Assembly (NCBI RefSeq): GCF_021729885.1
Contig: NZ_CP063401.1
Span: forward strand, 2,348,501 to 2,412,500
Length of the DNA: 64,000 bases
Direction: 5' to 3'
From: Devosia sp. SL43
Lineage (GTDB): Bacteria > Pseudomonadota > Alphaproteobacteria > Rhizobiales > Devosiaceae
The notes under the pieces are model-generated. The model did not search any database and was not told where the DNA came from. It was given only the letters and a program-made list of their open reading frames with translations. A program made the translations under genes and the position numbers. Below are positions 25,502 to 34,328 of this stretch, one piece after another; positions within the stretch are counted from its first letter, which is position 1; every line of letters starts with the position of its first letter.

Positions 25502-25927
25502 GCGTGTCTCCTCATTTGTGTCAGGCTTAGCGGTGACGGAGCAGCTTGGCTAGTATGGCAGGCATGCGGAAGCGCCGCCTGGGTTGCGGTTGTCATTGGT
25601 CGCATGCCCAAGAGGGCAGCGAGGGCGGACCCCGAGACGGCCTTCGCCTCGTGATTAAAAAAAGAGACGGAAGCCGCCTCGGGGTGCCGGTTTTTGGAAC
25701 GTTTCCAGCGGCGGGAAGTCATAGCAACCCACGGCCGAAACGCGAACCTGTGGGAGAAGGCAAAATCCCCACCCGGCTCACCCCACCACTGTTCGCCTGC
25801 AGGCCGCCGCGTGAGGTGATGTGGGTAGGATACGCGAGATTTTGGGGGTGGGGAGAAGATGGACAACTGGCTCCACAGTCGACTTCCCTCCCCCTTGCGG
25901 GGAGGGAGGGATCGGTGCCTCAACCCC
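25502..25927. repeat. Intergenic block with repeat arm 2 (426 nt)
   Basis: Holds the inverted copy (25624-25862) of the dispersed element at 19578-19818, followed by a CCTCCCCCTTGCGGGGAGG palindrome at about 25888-25907. A run of open codons across it is a by-product of the repeat, and no gene is supported here. Confidence 0.75.
25624..25862 (-). repeat. Long dispersed repeat, arm 2 of a 6-kb-spaced inverted pair
   Basis: Imperfect inverted match of 19578-19818. It differs mainly by short insertions around TTAAAAAAAGAG and in the segment between the CTCCCACAGGTTC and CCAAAAACCGGCACC blocks. See the entry at 19578 for the shared motifs. Confidence 0.85.
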
Positions 25928-26224
25928 CTACGGACAGGCCGTAAACCCCAACGTCTGGTTGTTCTTGCTCTCCTTGACCCAGAAATAGATCGGCTGGTCA
26001 GCCGTCTGGGCGGCGCACATCAGCGTGACGCGGCCTTCGCCGGTTGGCGGCGTGGCGGCGCAGGTCTCCGGCCAGTCGCGGAGCTCCTGAGCGGTGGCCT
26101 CGACGACCTGCGGGAAACTCGGATCGGCGGTGAAGATGGCACGGGCGACCTGCAGACAGGTTTCCGAAGCCATGGCGGGCGTTGCAAGCAGGACGGACAG
26201 AACGAGCGCGAGGGCTCTGGACAT
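25928..26224 (-). CDS. Small secreted protein of unknown function
   Basis: 98 residues from M1 SRALALVLSVLLATPAMA, a clear signal peptide. The mature part has cysteines in ETCLQV, ETCAAT, LMCAAQ and at the C-terminus (FTACP), consistent with two disulfides in the periplasm. It lies 35 nt after the PfkB-type kinase on the same strand, but no functional link to pseudouridine breakdown is evident. Confidence 0.75.
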   Translation of the reverse strand: MSRALALVLSVLLATPAMASETCLQVARAIFTADPSFPQVVEATAQELRDWPETCAATPPTGEGRVTLMCAAQTADQPIYFWVKESKNNQTLGFTACP

Positions 26225-26259
26225 AGCGGTAGTTCCCAATGAATTGCGGACGATCGGCA

Positions 26260-27144
26260 CTATGCCGGTTGTCCGCCGATCGACTGCACGGCCCTTGCGC
26301 CGGCGGCAATGCCCTTGGCCAGGGCAGAGGCTTCGTCGTCGCCAGCCAGATGCGCCGCGATGAACCCGGCGGCGAAGGCATCCCCGGCTCCGGTGGAGTC
26401 CACAACAACCACTTGCGGCGCCGGTTGTTCCACACGCACACCGTCACGTCCGCCCAAAGCCGCGCCGAGCCGGCCCCGCTTGATCAGCACCGTATCGAAC
26501 CGCTCGCCCAGTACGCGCATCTGCGCCTCGTAACCGGCAACGCCAGTCAGGGCTTCGGCTTCGCTCTCATTGGCGAAGATCCAGTTGGCGCCTTGGGTCC
26601 AGTCGAGGAATCGCGGCGCACCCACTTCGAGCAGAAAGCCCACCGAGGCCGGATCGACGGCTACGGCGATGCCACGCGCCTTGGCCGCCGCGAACAGCCG
26701 CTGCACTGCGGCACGCGGGCCGGGGGCGAAGAAGCTATAGCCCGAGACCATGACCATGCCGACATCGTCGAGCAGGGTCTCCGACAGATCGTCTGGACTG
26801 AGATTGAGATTGGCGCCGCGGTCGGTCAGGAAGCTACGCTCGCCATCGGGATCGACGATGGTGACGAGCACGCCCGAGGGCTGCTCGCGGTCGCCGGCCA
26901 GGATGGCAACGACATCCAGACCCCGGAAATAGTTCTCGTACATGGTCTTGTCGGCGTGACCGACACGGGCGGCAAACACCACGTCGGCGCCCATGGCGCC
27001 CAGCCACACCGCCTGGTTGGCGCCCGAGCCACCGGGGCGGCTACGCACCGTGGCGCGACGATCGCTGCCTTTGACGATGGGGCCCTCGGGGACGACGATG
27101 ACATCGGTCATCACGTCTCCGACGACAAGAATGCGCCGCTTCAT
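26260..27144 (-). CDS. psuK: PfkB-family sugar kinase, probable pseudouridine kinase
   Basis: 294 residues. N-terminal PfkB motif (SRPGGSGANQAVWLGAMGA at about 35-53) and C-terminal motif DSTGAGDAFAAGF with the catalytic aspartate. Overlapping psuG by 4 nt implies it phosphorylates pseudouridine to pseudouridine 5'-phosphate, the PsuG substrate. By sequence alone a ribokinase-like or other PfkB role remains possible; the neighbour gives the assignment. Confidence 0.85.
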   Translation of the reverse strand: MKRRILVVGDVMTDVIVVPEGPIVKGSDRRATVRSRPGGSGANQAVWLGAMGADVVFAARVGHADKTMYENYFRGLDVVAILAGDREQPSGVLVTIVDPDGERSFLTDRGANLNLSPDDLSETLLDDVGMVMVSGYSFFAPGPRAAVQRLFAAAKARGIAVAVDPASVGFLLEVGAPRFLDWTQGANWIFANESEAEALTGVAGYEAQMRVLGERFDTVLIKRGRLGAALGGRDGVRVEQPAPQVVVVDSTGAGDAFAAGFIAAHLAGDDEASALAKGIAAGARAVQSIGGQPA

Positions 27145-28088
27145 GCGCGCAGCACGGCCGGCTTGGGCGCATTACGCGCCGCCAGCGCGACGGCGATCTG
27201 CGCGGCGACCTTGGCATTGTTTTCGACCAGCGCAATGTTGGCGACCAGCGACTTGCCGTCGGTCAGCTCGAAAATGCGCTTGAGCAGGAACGGGGTCAGT
27301 TCCTTGCGCGATACGCCTTCCTGTTCGGCGCCACGGATGGCCTCGGCAATGCGGGCCTCAATGGCGGATGGGTCGAGCGCGTCGGCCTCGGGGATCGGAT
27401 TGGCGACCAGCACGCCGCCCATGCCCAGATCGGCCTGCATGGCAACGACCCTGGCGATATCAGCGACATCGTCGAAGCGGTGATCGACCTTTTGGCCGCT
27501 CTTGCGCGCCCAGAAGGCCGGGAAGTCGTCGGTGCCATAACCGAGCACGGGCACACCATTGGTTTCGAGCACTTCGAGCGTCTTGCCGATATCGAGGATC
27601 GACTTGGCGCCGGCACACACCACCGCAACAGGCGTGCGGCTCAGCTCTTCGAGGTCGGCGGAGATATCGAAGGTTTCCTCGGCACCGCGATGCACGCCAC
27701 CAATGCCGCCCGTGGCAAACACATGGATGCCGGCCAGCGCGGCAATCTGCATGGTGGTGGCGACGGTGGTGCCGGCGATCTCGCCCTTAACCAGTAAAGC
27801 CGAGACGTCGCGACGGCTGGCCTTGGCGGCTTTGCCGCCTTCCAGGGCGAGGCGTTCGAGATCGTCGCCCGAAACGCCGACACAGAAGCGGCCATCCATG
27901 ATGGCGATGGTGGCCGGAACGGCGCCATGCTGGCGGATCACCGCCTCGACATTGTTGGCCATTTCCAGATTCTGCGGATAGGGCATGCCATGGGTGATGA
28001 TGGTCGATTCCAGCGCCACGACGGGCTTGCCATCGGCCAGCGCCTTCTTGACTTCGGGGCTGATGGACAAATAGGCCTTGGCGCTCAT
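27141..28088 (-). CDS. psuG: Pseudouridine-5'-phosphate glycosidase
   Basis: Splits pseudouridine 5'-phosphate into uracil and ribose 5-phosphate, recycling modified nucleosides from RNA. 315 residues with strong family motifs (VALESTIITHGMPYPQNLEM, VPATIAIMDGRFCVG, VFATGGIGGVHRGAEETFDI, and SILDIGKTLEVLETNGVPV with the active-site lysine). It is first in a two-gene unit with the kinase. No pseudouridine transporter is adjacent. Confidence 0.95.
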   Translation of the reverse strand: MSAKAYLSISPEVKKALADGKPVVALESTIITHGMPYPQNLEMANNVEAVIRQHGAVPATIAIMDGRFCVGVSGDDLERLALEGGKAAKASRRDVSALLVKGEIAGTTVATTMQIAALAGIHVFATGGIGGVHRGAEETFDISADLEELSRTPVAVVCAGAKSILDIGKTLEVLETNGVPVLGYGTDDFPAFWARKSGQKVDHRFDDVADIARVVAMQADLGMGGVLVANPIPEADALDPSAIEARIAEAIRGAEQEGVSRKELTPFLLKRIFELTDGKSLVANIALVENNAKVAAQIAVALAARNAPKPAVLRA

Positions 28089-28534
28089 CGGATCGGTCTC
28101 TTGCAGCTGGCGGATAGGGGGCGCGACGCCCCTGTTGCAGCGGGTTTTGCGCCTTGTTGCCCAATGGCGTCAACCCCGGATGCGGCAAGCCGTCGTCCCT
28201 GCAAAATCTTGGCGGCAAGGCGCTTGTCCAAGCCCCTTTTTGGCTCTAGGGTCGCCTTCGTTACCCCAGCGGGAAAGGGCACTTCGCTGCAGAAGACCAA
28301 GATTGATCGCGTGCTCTTCGCGGATCGATATGCGCCCGGCTCCGGGCCCAGCTCTGCCACTTGCCCCAGCGCTTTCGAGCGCTCTGATTGCGCACAATCA
28401 TTTCAGGCCGGATCGACCCATCCGGGCACTCAAAGATGAGCGCCCGACGCTGACCGCGCGCGCCAATGGCGCATCTCCAATTGCGGCTCGCCCGCAACGA
28501 CAAAGACCAAATAGCGAATAGGAGCTTTATACAG
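28089..28534. promoter_or_regulatory. 446-nt divergent intergenic region psuG/potF
   Basis: Must hold promoters for both psuG and the polyamine importer. A strong AGGAG (28520-28524) precedes potF. I see no convincing terminator, operator or gene; short GC-rich inverted repeats are present but unremarkable. Confidence 0.4.
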
Positions 28535-29626
28535 ATGAACAAGTCGCTCGCACTTGCCCTTGGCGCCCTCATGGTCGCCAGCCCCGCGCTGGCCCAGGAA
28601 GAGGCCGTGCTCAACGTCTATAACTGGTCCGACTATATTGCCGAGGACACGATCGCCAATTTTGAGGCGGCGACCGGCATCAAGGTCAATTACGACGTCT
28701 ACGACAATAACGAGATCGTCGATGCCAAGCTGCTGGCCGGCAGCTCGGGCTATGACATCGTCGTGCCCTCGGGCAACTTCCTTGAGCGGCAGATCCAGGC
28801 CGGCCTGATCCTGCCACTCGACAAGTCCAAGCTGACCAATCTGGGCAATCTCGACCCCGCCGTGATGGCCACCGCCGCCGCGCAGGACCCCGACAATGCC
28901 CATGCCGTGCCCTATATGATCAACACGATCGGCTATGGCTATAACGTCGCCAAGGTCACAGAAATCCTAGGCGCCGATGCGCCCACCGACAGCTGGGACC
29001 TGATCTTCAAGCCCGAATTTGCCGAAAAGCTCTCTGCCTGCGGCATCAGCCTGCTCGACAGCCCGTCCGAAGTGATCGGCATCGCGCTCAACTATCTGGG
29101 CCTCGACGCCAATTCCGAGAGCGAGGAAGACCTGGCCAAGGCCGAGGAACTGATCAACTCGGTCAAGCCCTTCATCCGCTACTTCAATTCGAGCCAATAT
29201 ATCGACGATCTGGGCAATGGCGAAACCTGCGTCGCCCTTGGCTATTCGGGCGATATCTTCATCGCTGCCGATGCCGGTGCTGCTGCCGCGACGCCCGTCG
29301 AAGTGCAGTATGTGATCCCCAAGGAAGGCGCGGCGACCCTGTTCGACTTCCTCGCCATCCCGGTCGATGCGCCGCATCCTGACAATGCGCACAAGTTCAT
29401 CAACTACATCCTCGAGCCCGAGGTCGTGGCCGCGATCACCAACTACGTGTTCTATGCCAACCCCAACCTGCCGGCGCTCGAATTTGTGGCTGAGGAAGTC
29501 AAGTCCAACCCCGGCATCTACCCGCCGGCCGAGACCATCGCCAAGGCCTTCGTGATGAAGGCGCATAGCCCCGATTTCGAAGAGGTGCTGACCCGCACCT
29601 GGACCCGCATCAAGACCGGTCAGTAA
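28535..29626 (+). CDS. potF: Polyamine ABC transporter, periplasmic binding protein (PotF type)
   Basis: 363 residues: signal peptide (MNKSLALALGALMVASPALA), then the spermidine/putrescine-binding fold (VLNVYNWSDYIAEDTIANFE, YDIVVPSGNFLERQIQAG, NTIGYGYNVAKV). It captures putrescine or a related polyamine in the periplasm and delivers it to the PotGHI-like complex. The ATG at 28535 follows AGGAG. A GC hairpin just after the stop may let this gene be expressed more than the transporter genes downstream. Confidence 0.93.
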   Translation: MNKSLALALGALMVASPALAQEEAVLNVYNWSDYIAEDTIANFEAATGIKVNYDVYDNNEIVDAKLLAGSSGYDIVVPSGNFLERQIQAGLILPLDKSKLTNLGNLDPAVMATAAAQDPDNAHAVPYMINTIGYGYNVAKVTEILGADAPTDSWDLIFKPEFAEKLSACGISLLDSPSEVIGIALNYLGLDANSESEEDLAKAEELINSVKPFIRYFNSSQYIDDLGNGETCVALGYSGDIFIAADAGAAAATPVEVQYVIPKEGAATLFDFLAIPVDAPHPDNAHKFINYILEPEVVAAITNYVFYANPNLPALEFVAEEVKSNPGIYPPAETIAKAFVMKAHSPDFEEVLTRTWTRIKTGQ

Positions 29627-29638
29627 ACGACGATCCGG

Positions 29639-29662
29639 GGGGCGGCACTGCGCCGCCCCTTT
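29639..29662 (+). terminator. Hairpin between potF and potG, probable partial terminator
   Basis: GGGGCGGC (29639-29646) pairs with GCCGCCCC (29652-29659), followed by a short TTT. It lies between the binding-protein and ATPase genes. Such hairpins commonly lower downstream expression or protect the upstream mRNA; the T run is short, so termination would be partial. Confidence 0.6.
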
Positions 29663-29681
29663 AGCTTATAAAGAGTGCGTC

Positions 29682-30830
29682 ATGTCCAAAAAACCGCAGG
29701 TCGCCGCCGATACCCGCCCCTGGCGCGATCCCGCCGCCAAGCCCTTTGTGCGCATCAAGAACGTCACCAAGAAATTCGGTGACGTCTTCGCCGTGTCCGA
29801 TGTGTCGCTCGACATTTACAAGGGCGAACTGTTCTGCCTGTTGGGCGGCTCGGGTTCGGGCAAATCGACCCTGCTGCGCATGCTTGCCGGCTTCGAGCAG
29901 CCGACATCAGGCACCATCGAGATCGATGGCCAGGACATGACCGCGGTCGCGCCCTACAACCGACCGGTCAACATGATGTTCCAGTCCTATGCGTTGTTTC
30001 CGCATATGAACGTGGCGCAGAACATCGCCTATGGCCTCAAGCGCGACGGCCTGCCCAAGGCCGAAATCGATGCCCGCGTCGCCGAATTGCTGACGCTGGT
30101 CAAGCTGCAGGACTATGGCGCCCGCAAGCCGCATCAGCTGTCGGGCGGCCAACGGCAGCGCGTGGCTCTGGCCCGCGCTCTGGCCAAACGGCCCAAGCTG
30201 CTGCTGCTCGACGAACCGCTCGGCGCGCTCGACAAGAAGCTGCGCGAGGAAACCCAGTTCGAGCTGGTCAAGATCCAGGAGACGCTGGGCGTGACCTTCA
30301 TCGTGGTCACCCACGATCAGGAAGAGGCCATGAGCCTGGCCACCCGCATCGGGGTGATGAACTACGGCGAAATCGCCATGATCGGCGAGCCGACCGATAT
30401 CTACGAATTCCCCAATTCCAAATTCGTCGCCGGCTTCATCGGCTCGGTGAACATGGTCGAGGGCGTGGTCACCGAGGACGAGCCGGGCCATGTCCGCATC
30501 CGCTCGGCCGAACTGGGCTGCGACATCTATGTGGCCCACGGCGTCGATTGCGCCCCCGACCAGATCCTGTGGTGGGCCATCCGCCCGGAAAAACTGCAGC
30601 TCAGTCGCGACAAGCCCGATGGCGTGTTCGATGCAAATGTCACCACCGGCATGGTGGAAGATATCGGCTATCTGGGTGATATGAGCGTCTACCAGGTGCT
30701 GCTCGACAGCGGCAAGCGCCTGCGCGTCACCCAAACCAACAGCGTGCGCGGCAACCCTGACGCGATCACCTGGGACGAAAAGGTCTATGTGACCTGGGGC
30801 GCCACCTCTGGCTCGGTGCTGACCGTATGA
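29682..30830 (+). CDS. potG: Polyamine ABC transporter ATP-binding protein (PotG type)
   Basis: 382-residue ATPase of the importer. Walker A GGSGSGKST, signature LSGGQRQRVALARAL, Walker B LLLLDEPLGALD, and a C-terminal TOBE-like domain (VRPEKLQLS equivalent at IRPEKLQLS) used for regulation. The overlap with the next permease gene (ATGA) shows translational coupling. Confidence 0.94.
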   Translation: MSKKPQVAADTRPWRDPAAKPFVRIKNVTKKFGDVFAVSDVSLDIYKGELFCLLGGSGSGKSTLLRMLAGFEQPTSGTIEIDGQDMTAVAPYNRPVNMMFQSYALFPHMNVAQNIAYGLKRDGLPKAEIDARVAELLTLVKLQDYGARKPHQLSGGQRQRVALARALAKRPKLLLLDEPLGALDKKLREETQFELVKIQETLGVTFIVVTHDQEEAMSLATRIGVMNYGEIAMIGEPTDIYEFPNSKFVAGFIGSVNMVEGVVTEDEPGHVRIRSAELGCDIYVAHGVDCAPDQILWWAIRPEKLQLSRDKPDGVFDANVTTGMVEDIGYLGDMSVYQVLLDSGKRLRVTQTNSVRGNPDAITWDEKVYVTWGATSGSVLTV

Positions 30831-31786
30831 GCAGCTTCGACGCCGATCACCCCGCTCCGCGGCGCCGCGCCTGGACCGGCGTCGAGCGCGCGCTGGCAGC
30901 CGTCGGTCTGTCGGGCAAGGCACTGGTCATCGCCGCACCGGCGATCTGGCTCACCGTCTTCTTCCTCATTCCGCTAGCGGTGGTCTTTTCCATCTCGCTG
31001 ACCATCAAGCAGTTTGGTCGCCCGCCCTATACGCCGCTGCTGACCAATGAAGACGGCACGGTGCAGCTGACCCTGCACCTCAACAACTATATCCGCCTCT
31101 TCACCGACAGCCTCTATGTCGCGGCCTATCTCAATTCCATCAAGATCGCGCTGATCTCGACGGTTATCGCCCTGATCATCGGCTACCCCATGGCCTATGC
31201 CATCGCCCGGGCGCCCGACCAGTGGCGCAATATCCTGCTGATGCTGGTCATCCTGCCGTTCTGGACCTCGTTCCTGCTGCGCGTCTATGCGCTGACGGGC
31301 TTCATGCGCGGCAACGGCATCATCAACCAGTTTCTCGGTCTTTTCGGCATAGAGCCGCTGGTGATGATGCAGACCGATTTCGCCGTCTATGTCGGCATCG
31401 TCTACACCTATCTGCCCTTCATGATCCTGCCGCTTTACACCAATCTGGTGAAGCTCGACGGCGCCCTGCTCGAGGCCTCCGCCGATCTCGGTGCCAAGCC
31501 GGTGCGGACATTCCTGTCGATCACCCTTCCGCTGTCCATGCCCGGCATCATCGCCGGCTCGATGCTGGTCTTTATCCCGGCCATCGGCGAATTCGTCATT
31601 CCCTCGTTGCTCGGCGGACCGTCGACGCTGATGATCGGCCGGGTGCTGTGGGACGAGTTCTTCGCCAATACCAACTGGCCGCGGGCCTCGGCGGTCGCCG
31701 TCGCCATGCTGATCGTCGTCGTCGTGCCCATCATGCTGCTGCAACGCGCACAGGATGCGGTGCAGGACAAGGAAAGGGCCAAGTAG
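30827..31786 (+). CDS. potH: Polyamine ABC transporter permease (PotH type)
   Basis: 319 residues with six membrane helices and the EAA loop (LLEASADLGAKPVRTFLSIT), which contacts the ATPase. The first membrane segment is at about 30-55. It forms the channel with the PotI-like subunit. Confidence 0.93.
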   Translation: MSSFDADHPAPRRRAWTGVERALAAVGLSGKALVIAAPAIWLTVFFLIPLAVVFSISLTIKQFGRPPYTPLLTNEDGTVQLTLHLNNYIRLFTDSLYVAAYLNSIKIALISTVIALIIGYPMAYAIARAPDQWRNILLMLVILPFWTSFLLRVYALTGFMRGNGIINQFLGLFGIEPLVMMQTDFAVYVGIVYTYLPFMILPLYTNLVKLDGALLEASADLGAKPVRTFLSITLPLSMPGIIAGSMLVFIPAIGEFVIPSLLGGPSTLMIGRVLWDEFFANTNWPRASAVAVAMLIVVVVPIMLLQRAQDAVQDKERAK

Positions 31787-32596
31787 ATGCGGCGCGGCTG
31801 GTTCCTTCCCATCGCGGCGACGCTCGGCTTCGCCTTCCTCTATGCCCCCATCCTTTCGCTGGTGGTGTTCTCGTTCAACGAGAGCGAACTGGTCACCGTC
31901 TGGTCGGGCTTTTCCACCAAGTGGTACGGCGAAGTCCTGAGCGATCCGCAGTTGCTCGGCGCGGCCTGGCTCAGTGCCCAGGTCGCCTTCTGCGCCGCCA
32001 CCATCGCTTTGGTGCTGGGCACGCTGTGCGCCGTCGCGCTGACCCGCTTCCGCAAGTTCCGCGGTCGCACCATGCTGGCAGGCACGGTCTCGGCGCCATT
32101 GGTGATGCCCGACGTCATCACCGGCCTCGCGCTGCTGCTGCTGTTCGTGGCCATGGAGGCCTTGATCGGCTGGCCCGCTGGCCGGGGCATCGTCACCATC
32201 ATCATCGCCCACTCGACCTTCTGCATGGCCTATGTGGTCGTGGTGGTGAATTCGCGCCTCTCCGATCTTGATCTCAGCCTCGAAGAGGCGGCGATGGATT
32301 TGGGCGCGACGCCGGTGCGAGTGTTCTTCGACATCACCCTGCCCATCATCGCCCCGGCTTTGGTCTCGGGCTGGCTACTGGCCTTCACCCTGTCGCTGGA
32401 CGACCTGGTGATCGCCAGCTTCGTCTCCGGCCCCGGCTCCTCGACCCTGCCCATGGTGATCTTCTCCAAGGTCAAGCTCGGCGTCTCGCCCGACGTGAAT
32501 GCGTTGGCGACAATCATCATTGGCATCGTGGCGCTGGGCGTTCTGGCCGCGACGATCTTCCAGCTTCGTTCGCGCCCAAAGAAGGCGCGGGCCTGA
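31787..32596 (+). CDS. potI: Polyamine ABC transporter permease (PotI type)
   Basis: 269 residues, six membrane helices, with EAA loop LEEAAMDLGATPVRVFFDIT. Starts at an ATG directly after the upstream stop (TAGATG). Second channel subunit of the importer. Confidence 0.93.
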   Translation: MRRGWFLPIAATLGFAFLYAPILSLVVFSFNESELVTVWSGFSTKWYGEVLSDPQLLGAAWLSAQVAFCAATIALVLGTLCAVALTRFRKFRGRTMLAGTVSAPLVMPDVITGLALLLLFVAMEALIGWPAGRGIVTIIIAHSTFCMAYVVVVVNSRLSDLDLSLEEAAMDLGATPVRVFFDITLPIIAPALVSGWLLAFTLSLDDLVIASFVSGPGSSTLPMVIFSKVKLGVSPDVNALATIIIGIVALGVLAATIFQLRSRPKKARA

Positions 32597-32609
32597 CAAG
32601 AGGCGCGCA

Positions 32610-33005
32610 ATGGAAAGCTTCGTCGCCTATATCCGCCAGCATCGGCTCAGCCTCCGCTACGGCGTTGCCCTCGCCTTCGTTTTGGCCGTCCCGCTGCTGC
32701 TGACCCTGACCGGCGACCCGCCCGAGTTGCGCGGTATCAAGACGATTGCCTCGATACCCGTCATGATCGTTCTGTTCAGCCTGCCATCCATCTTCGGCGA
32801 GCAATCCACCATCGCGTTCACGCCGAGCTTCATCGAACGCGGCGCTCTGACGGGAATGGTGATCGCCTGCTGGGTTGCCGTCTTGTCCTGGAACCCGACA
32901 TTCGAGCCGCTACGCATCATCCTCCTGACCCTGCTCGGCTTCGCCACCTATTTCGGCCTGCACATGCTGCATGGCCTGCGCCGCCGTCGTCCGGACAATC
33001 CGTGA
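32610..33005 (+). CDS. Small membrane protein of unknown function
   Basis: 131 residues with four hydrophobic helices (about 17-33, 42-60, 72-93, 100-120) and a basic C-terminus (LRRRRPDNP). It starts 13 nt after the potI stop, so it is probably cotranscribed with the importer. No family was recognised, and a role in transport is only suggested by position. Confidence 0.7.
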   Translation: MESFVAYIRQHRLSLRYGVALAFVLAVPLLLTLTGDPPELRGIKTIASIPVMIVLFSLPSIFGEQSTIAFTPSFIERGALTGMVIACWVAVLSWNPTFEPLRIILLTLLGFATYFGLHMLHGLRRRRPDNP

Positions 33006-33058
33006 CTGGACAACACGTAAAAACGGGAGCACCATTCCTGTCATGTTCAACCAACGTG

Positions 33059-33071
33059 AAGGAGGTGATCC
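33059..33071 (+). promoter_or_regulatory. 13-nt Shine-Dalgarno sequence fully complementary to the 16S 3' end
   Basis: AAGGAGGTGATCC is the exact complement of the common bacterial 16S rRNA 3' end (GGATCACCTCCTT). It is placed so that GGAGG ends 8 nt before the ATG at 33073. Ordinary genes in this window use 4-6 nt. CCTCCT at 33150-33155, just after the micro-ORF stop, could pair with AGGAGG and hide it. Confidence 0.8.
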
Positions 33072-33072
33072 A

Positions 33073-33144
33073 ATGTCTTATGAGATTACGGCGCTCGAAG
33101 AAGGTTTTGGGTTTGTGGTGCTGGTACGAGGTAGCCTCGGCTAG
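33073..33144 (+). CDS. 23-residue micro-ORF, candidate leader peptide or small protein
   Basis: Encodes MSYEITALEEGFGFVV then LVRGSLG, stopping at TAG. An in-frame ATG at 33043 would add ten residues but would place the long Shine-Dalgarno sequence inside the coding region. No signal for a particular amino acid (run of one residue) is present, so classical attenuation by codon stalling is not obvious. Real translation is supported by the extreme ribosome binding site; function is unknown. Confidence 0.55.
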   Translation: MSYEITALEEGFGFVVLVRGSLG

Positions 33145-33149
33145 CAGCT

Positions 33150-33231
33150 CCTCCTGAGGCCCCGAGCGTCGGCTTTGTCCGACGCATTCGAGATCTAGAG
33201 CGTACTGCGCTCTATAGGCCGAGACTCAGGA
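33150..33231 (+). ncRNA. Structured RNA element downstream of micro-ORF
   Basis: An outer stem TCCTGAG (33152-33158) with CTCAGGA (33225-33231) encloses two hairpins, GCGTCGG/CCGACGC (33166-33172 and 33179-33185, loop CTTTGT) and TAGAGCG/CGCTCTA (33196-33202 and 33208-33214). This makes a junction directly before the terminator. No known riboswitch class was recognised. Confidence 0.55.
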
Positions 33232-33260
33232 ACGGTCGTCCTTCGGGGCGACCGTTTTTG
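33232..33260 (+). terminator. Rho-independent terminator before purU
   Basis: ACGGTCG (33232-33238) pairs with CGACCGT (33249-33255) and is followed by TTTTTG. It would either end the potFGHI/micro-ORF transcript or act as a regulated attenuator ahead of purU. Confidence 0.88.
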
Positions 33261-33327
33261 TTTGCGGCTTGACGGGGCACACCAAGCCATTGATACCGCT
33301 GACCAGATGTCTTCGGAGGCTTGATCC

Positions 33328-34182
33328 TTGTCCTCGGCCAATTTTGTCCTGACCCTCAGCTGCGTCGATCGCCCCGGCATCGTCGCTGCCGTCACCACCG
33401 AGCTGGCGGCGCTCGACGCCAATATCGCCGAATCCAACCAGTTCTGGGATCGGGAAACCGGCCGCTTCTTCATGCGCCTGGCCTTTACCGCCCCCGATGG
33501 CATCGGCCGCGATGCCATCGAGCGAGCCCTGAAATCCCCCATCGAGCGCTTCTCGATGAAGACCGCCCTGGCCGACGAAAACCGCAAGAAGCGCATCGTC
33601 ATCCTGGTCTCCAGGTTCGACCACACCCTGCTGCATCTGCTCTACCAGATCCGCGTCGGCTGGCTCGATGCCGAGGTGGCCGCCGTTATTTCCAACCACG
33701 AAGACGCCCGCAAGATCGCCGAGGATGCAGGCATCCCCTTCCACCTGCTGCCGGTGACCAGGGACACCAAGGCCGCCCAGGAGGAGCAGGTGCTGGCCCT
33801 CGTCAAGCAGAGCGGCGCCGACCTTGTGGTGCTGGCGCGCTATATGCAGGTGCTGTCGGACCAGCTGTCGACGCGCCTGTTCGGTCAGGTGATCAACATC
33901 CACCATTCCTTCCTGCCCAGCTTCAAGGGCGCCAAGCCCTATCACCAGGCCCATGAGCGCGGCGTCAAGATCATCGGTGCCACCGCCCACTACGTGACGC
34001 CCGACCTCGACGAAGGCCCGATCATCGAACAGGAAACCGCCCGCGTCACCCACGCCATGAGCGCCGACGACCTGGTCGCCGCCGGCCGCGATATCGAAAG
34101 CCGCGTCCTGGCCCGCGCGGTGAAACTGCACTTGGAAAGCCGCGTCATGCTGAACGGGAAGAAGACGGTGGTGTTCGGATAG
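33328..34182 (+). CDS. purU: Formyltetrahydrofolate deformylase
   Basis: Hydrolyses 10-formyltetrahydrofolate to formate and tetrahydrofolate, balancing one-carbon units. 284 residues: N-terminal ACT domain (FVLTLSCVDRPGIVAAVTTE) and a C-terminal formyltransferase-like domain with INIHHSFLPSFKGAKPYHQA and the catalytic Asn/His/Asp region (ATAHYVTPDLDEGPIIEQE). Start codon TTG at 33328 behind CGGAGG. Confidence 0.96.
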   Translation: MSSANFVLTLSCVDRPGIVAAVTTELAALDANIAESNQFWDRETGRFFMRLAFTAPDGIGRDAIERALKSPIERFSMKTALADENRKKRIVILVSRFDHTLLHLLYQIRVGWLDAEVAAVISNHEDARKIAEDAGIPFHLLPVTRDTKAAQEEQVLALVKQSGADLVVLARYMQVLSDQLSTRLFGQVINIHHSFLPSFKGAKPYHQAHERGVKIIGATAHYVTPDLDEGPIIEQETARVTHAMSADDLVAAGRDIESRVLARAVKLHLESRVMLNGKKTVVFG

Positions 34183-34191
34183 GGCTTTCTT

Positions 34192-34320
34192 ACCTCGCCC
34201 CTCTGGGGAGAGGTCGACCCGCCTTCGGGTCGGGTGAGGGGTCTGCCCCCGAACGCCTCACCCAGTAAAGACCCCTCACCCGGCAGCTCCGCCGCCGACC
34301 TCTCCCCAGAGGGGCGAGGT
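34192..34320. repeat. 129-nt palindrome between purU and Rrf2 gene
   Basis: Perfect 25-nt outer arms (34192-34216 and 34296-34320; ACCTCGCCCCTCTGGGGAGA and complement) and inner arms GGTGAGGGGTCT/AGACCCCTCACC. It is the same family as 51177-51310. It lies between convergent genes and can act as a bidirectional terminator. Confidence 0.92.
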
Positions 34321-34328
34321 AAAAAGAG

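Larger units (their letters stand above)
33006..33327 (+). promoter_or_regulatory. purU upstream region with micro-ORF, structured RNA and terminator (322 nt)
   Basis: In order: a micro-ORF (33073-33144) with an exceptionally long Shine-Dalgarno sequence, a multi-stem RNA structure (33150-33231), and a strong terminator (33232-33260). purU starts at a TTG at 33328 behind CGGAGG. This is the layout of a leader-peptide or riboregulated unit, or of an independent small transcript. Confidence 0.6.

Noticed and set aside
25498..25923. 141-codon open frame in the intergenic repeat
   Set aside because: It lies over repeat arm 2. The inverted copy at 19578-19818 does not keep the frame, so no conserved protein is encoded.
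33006..33327. Glycine or tetrahydrofolate riboswitch upstream of purU
   Set aside because: The conserved cores of these classes are not present, and the stems seen do not match their layout.
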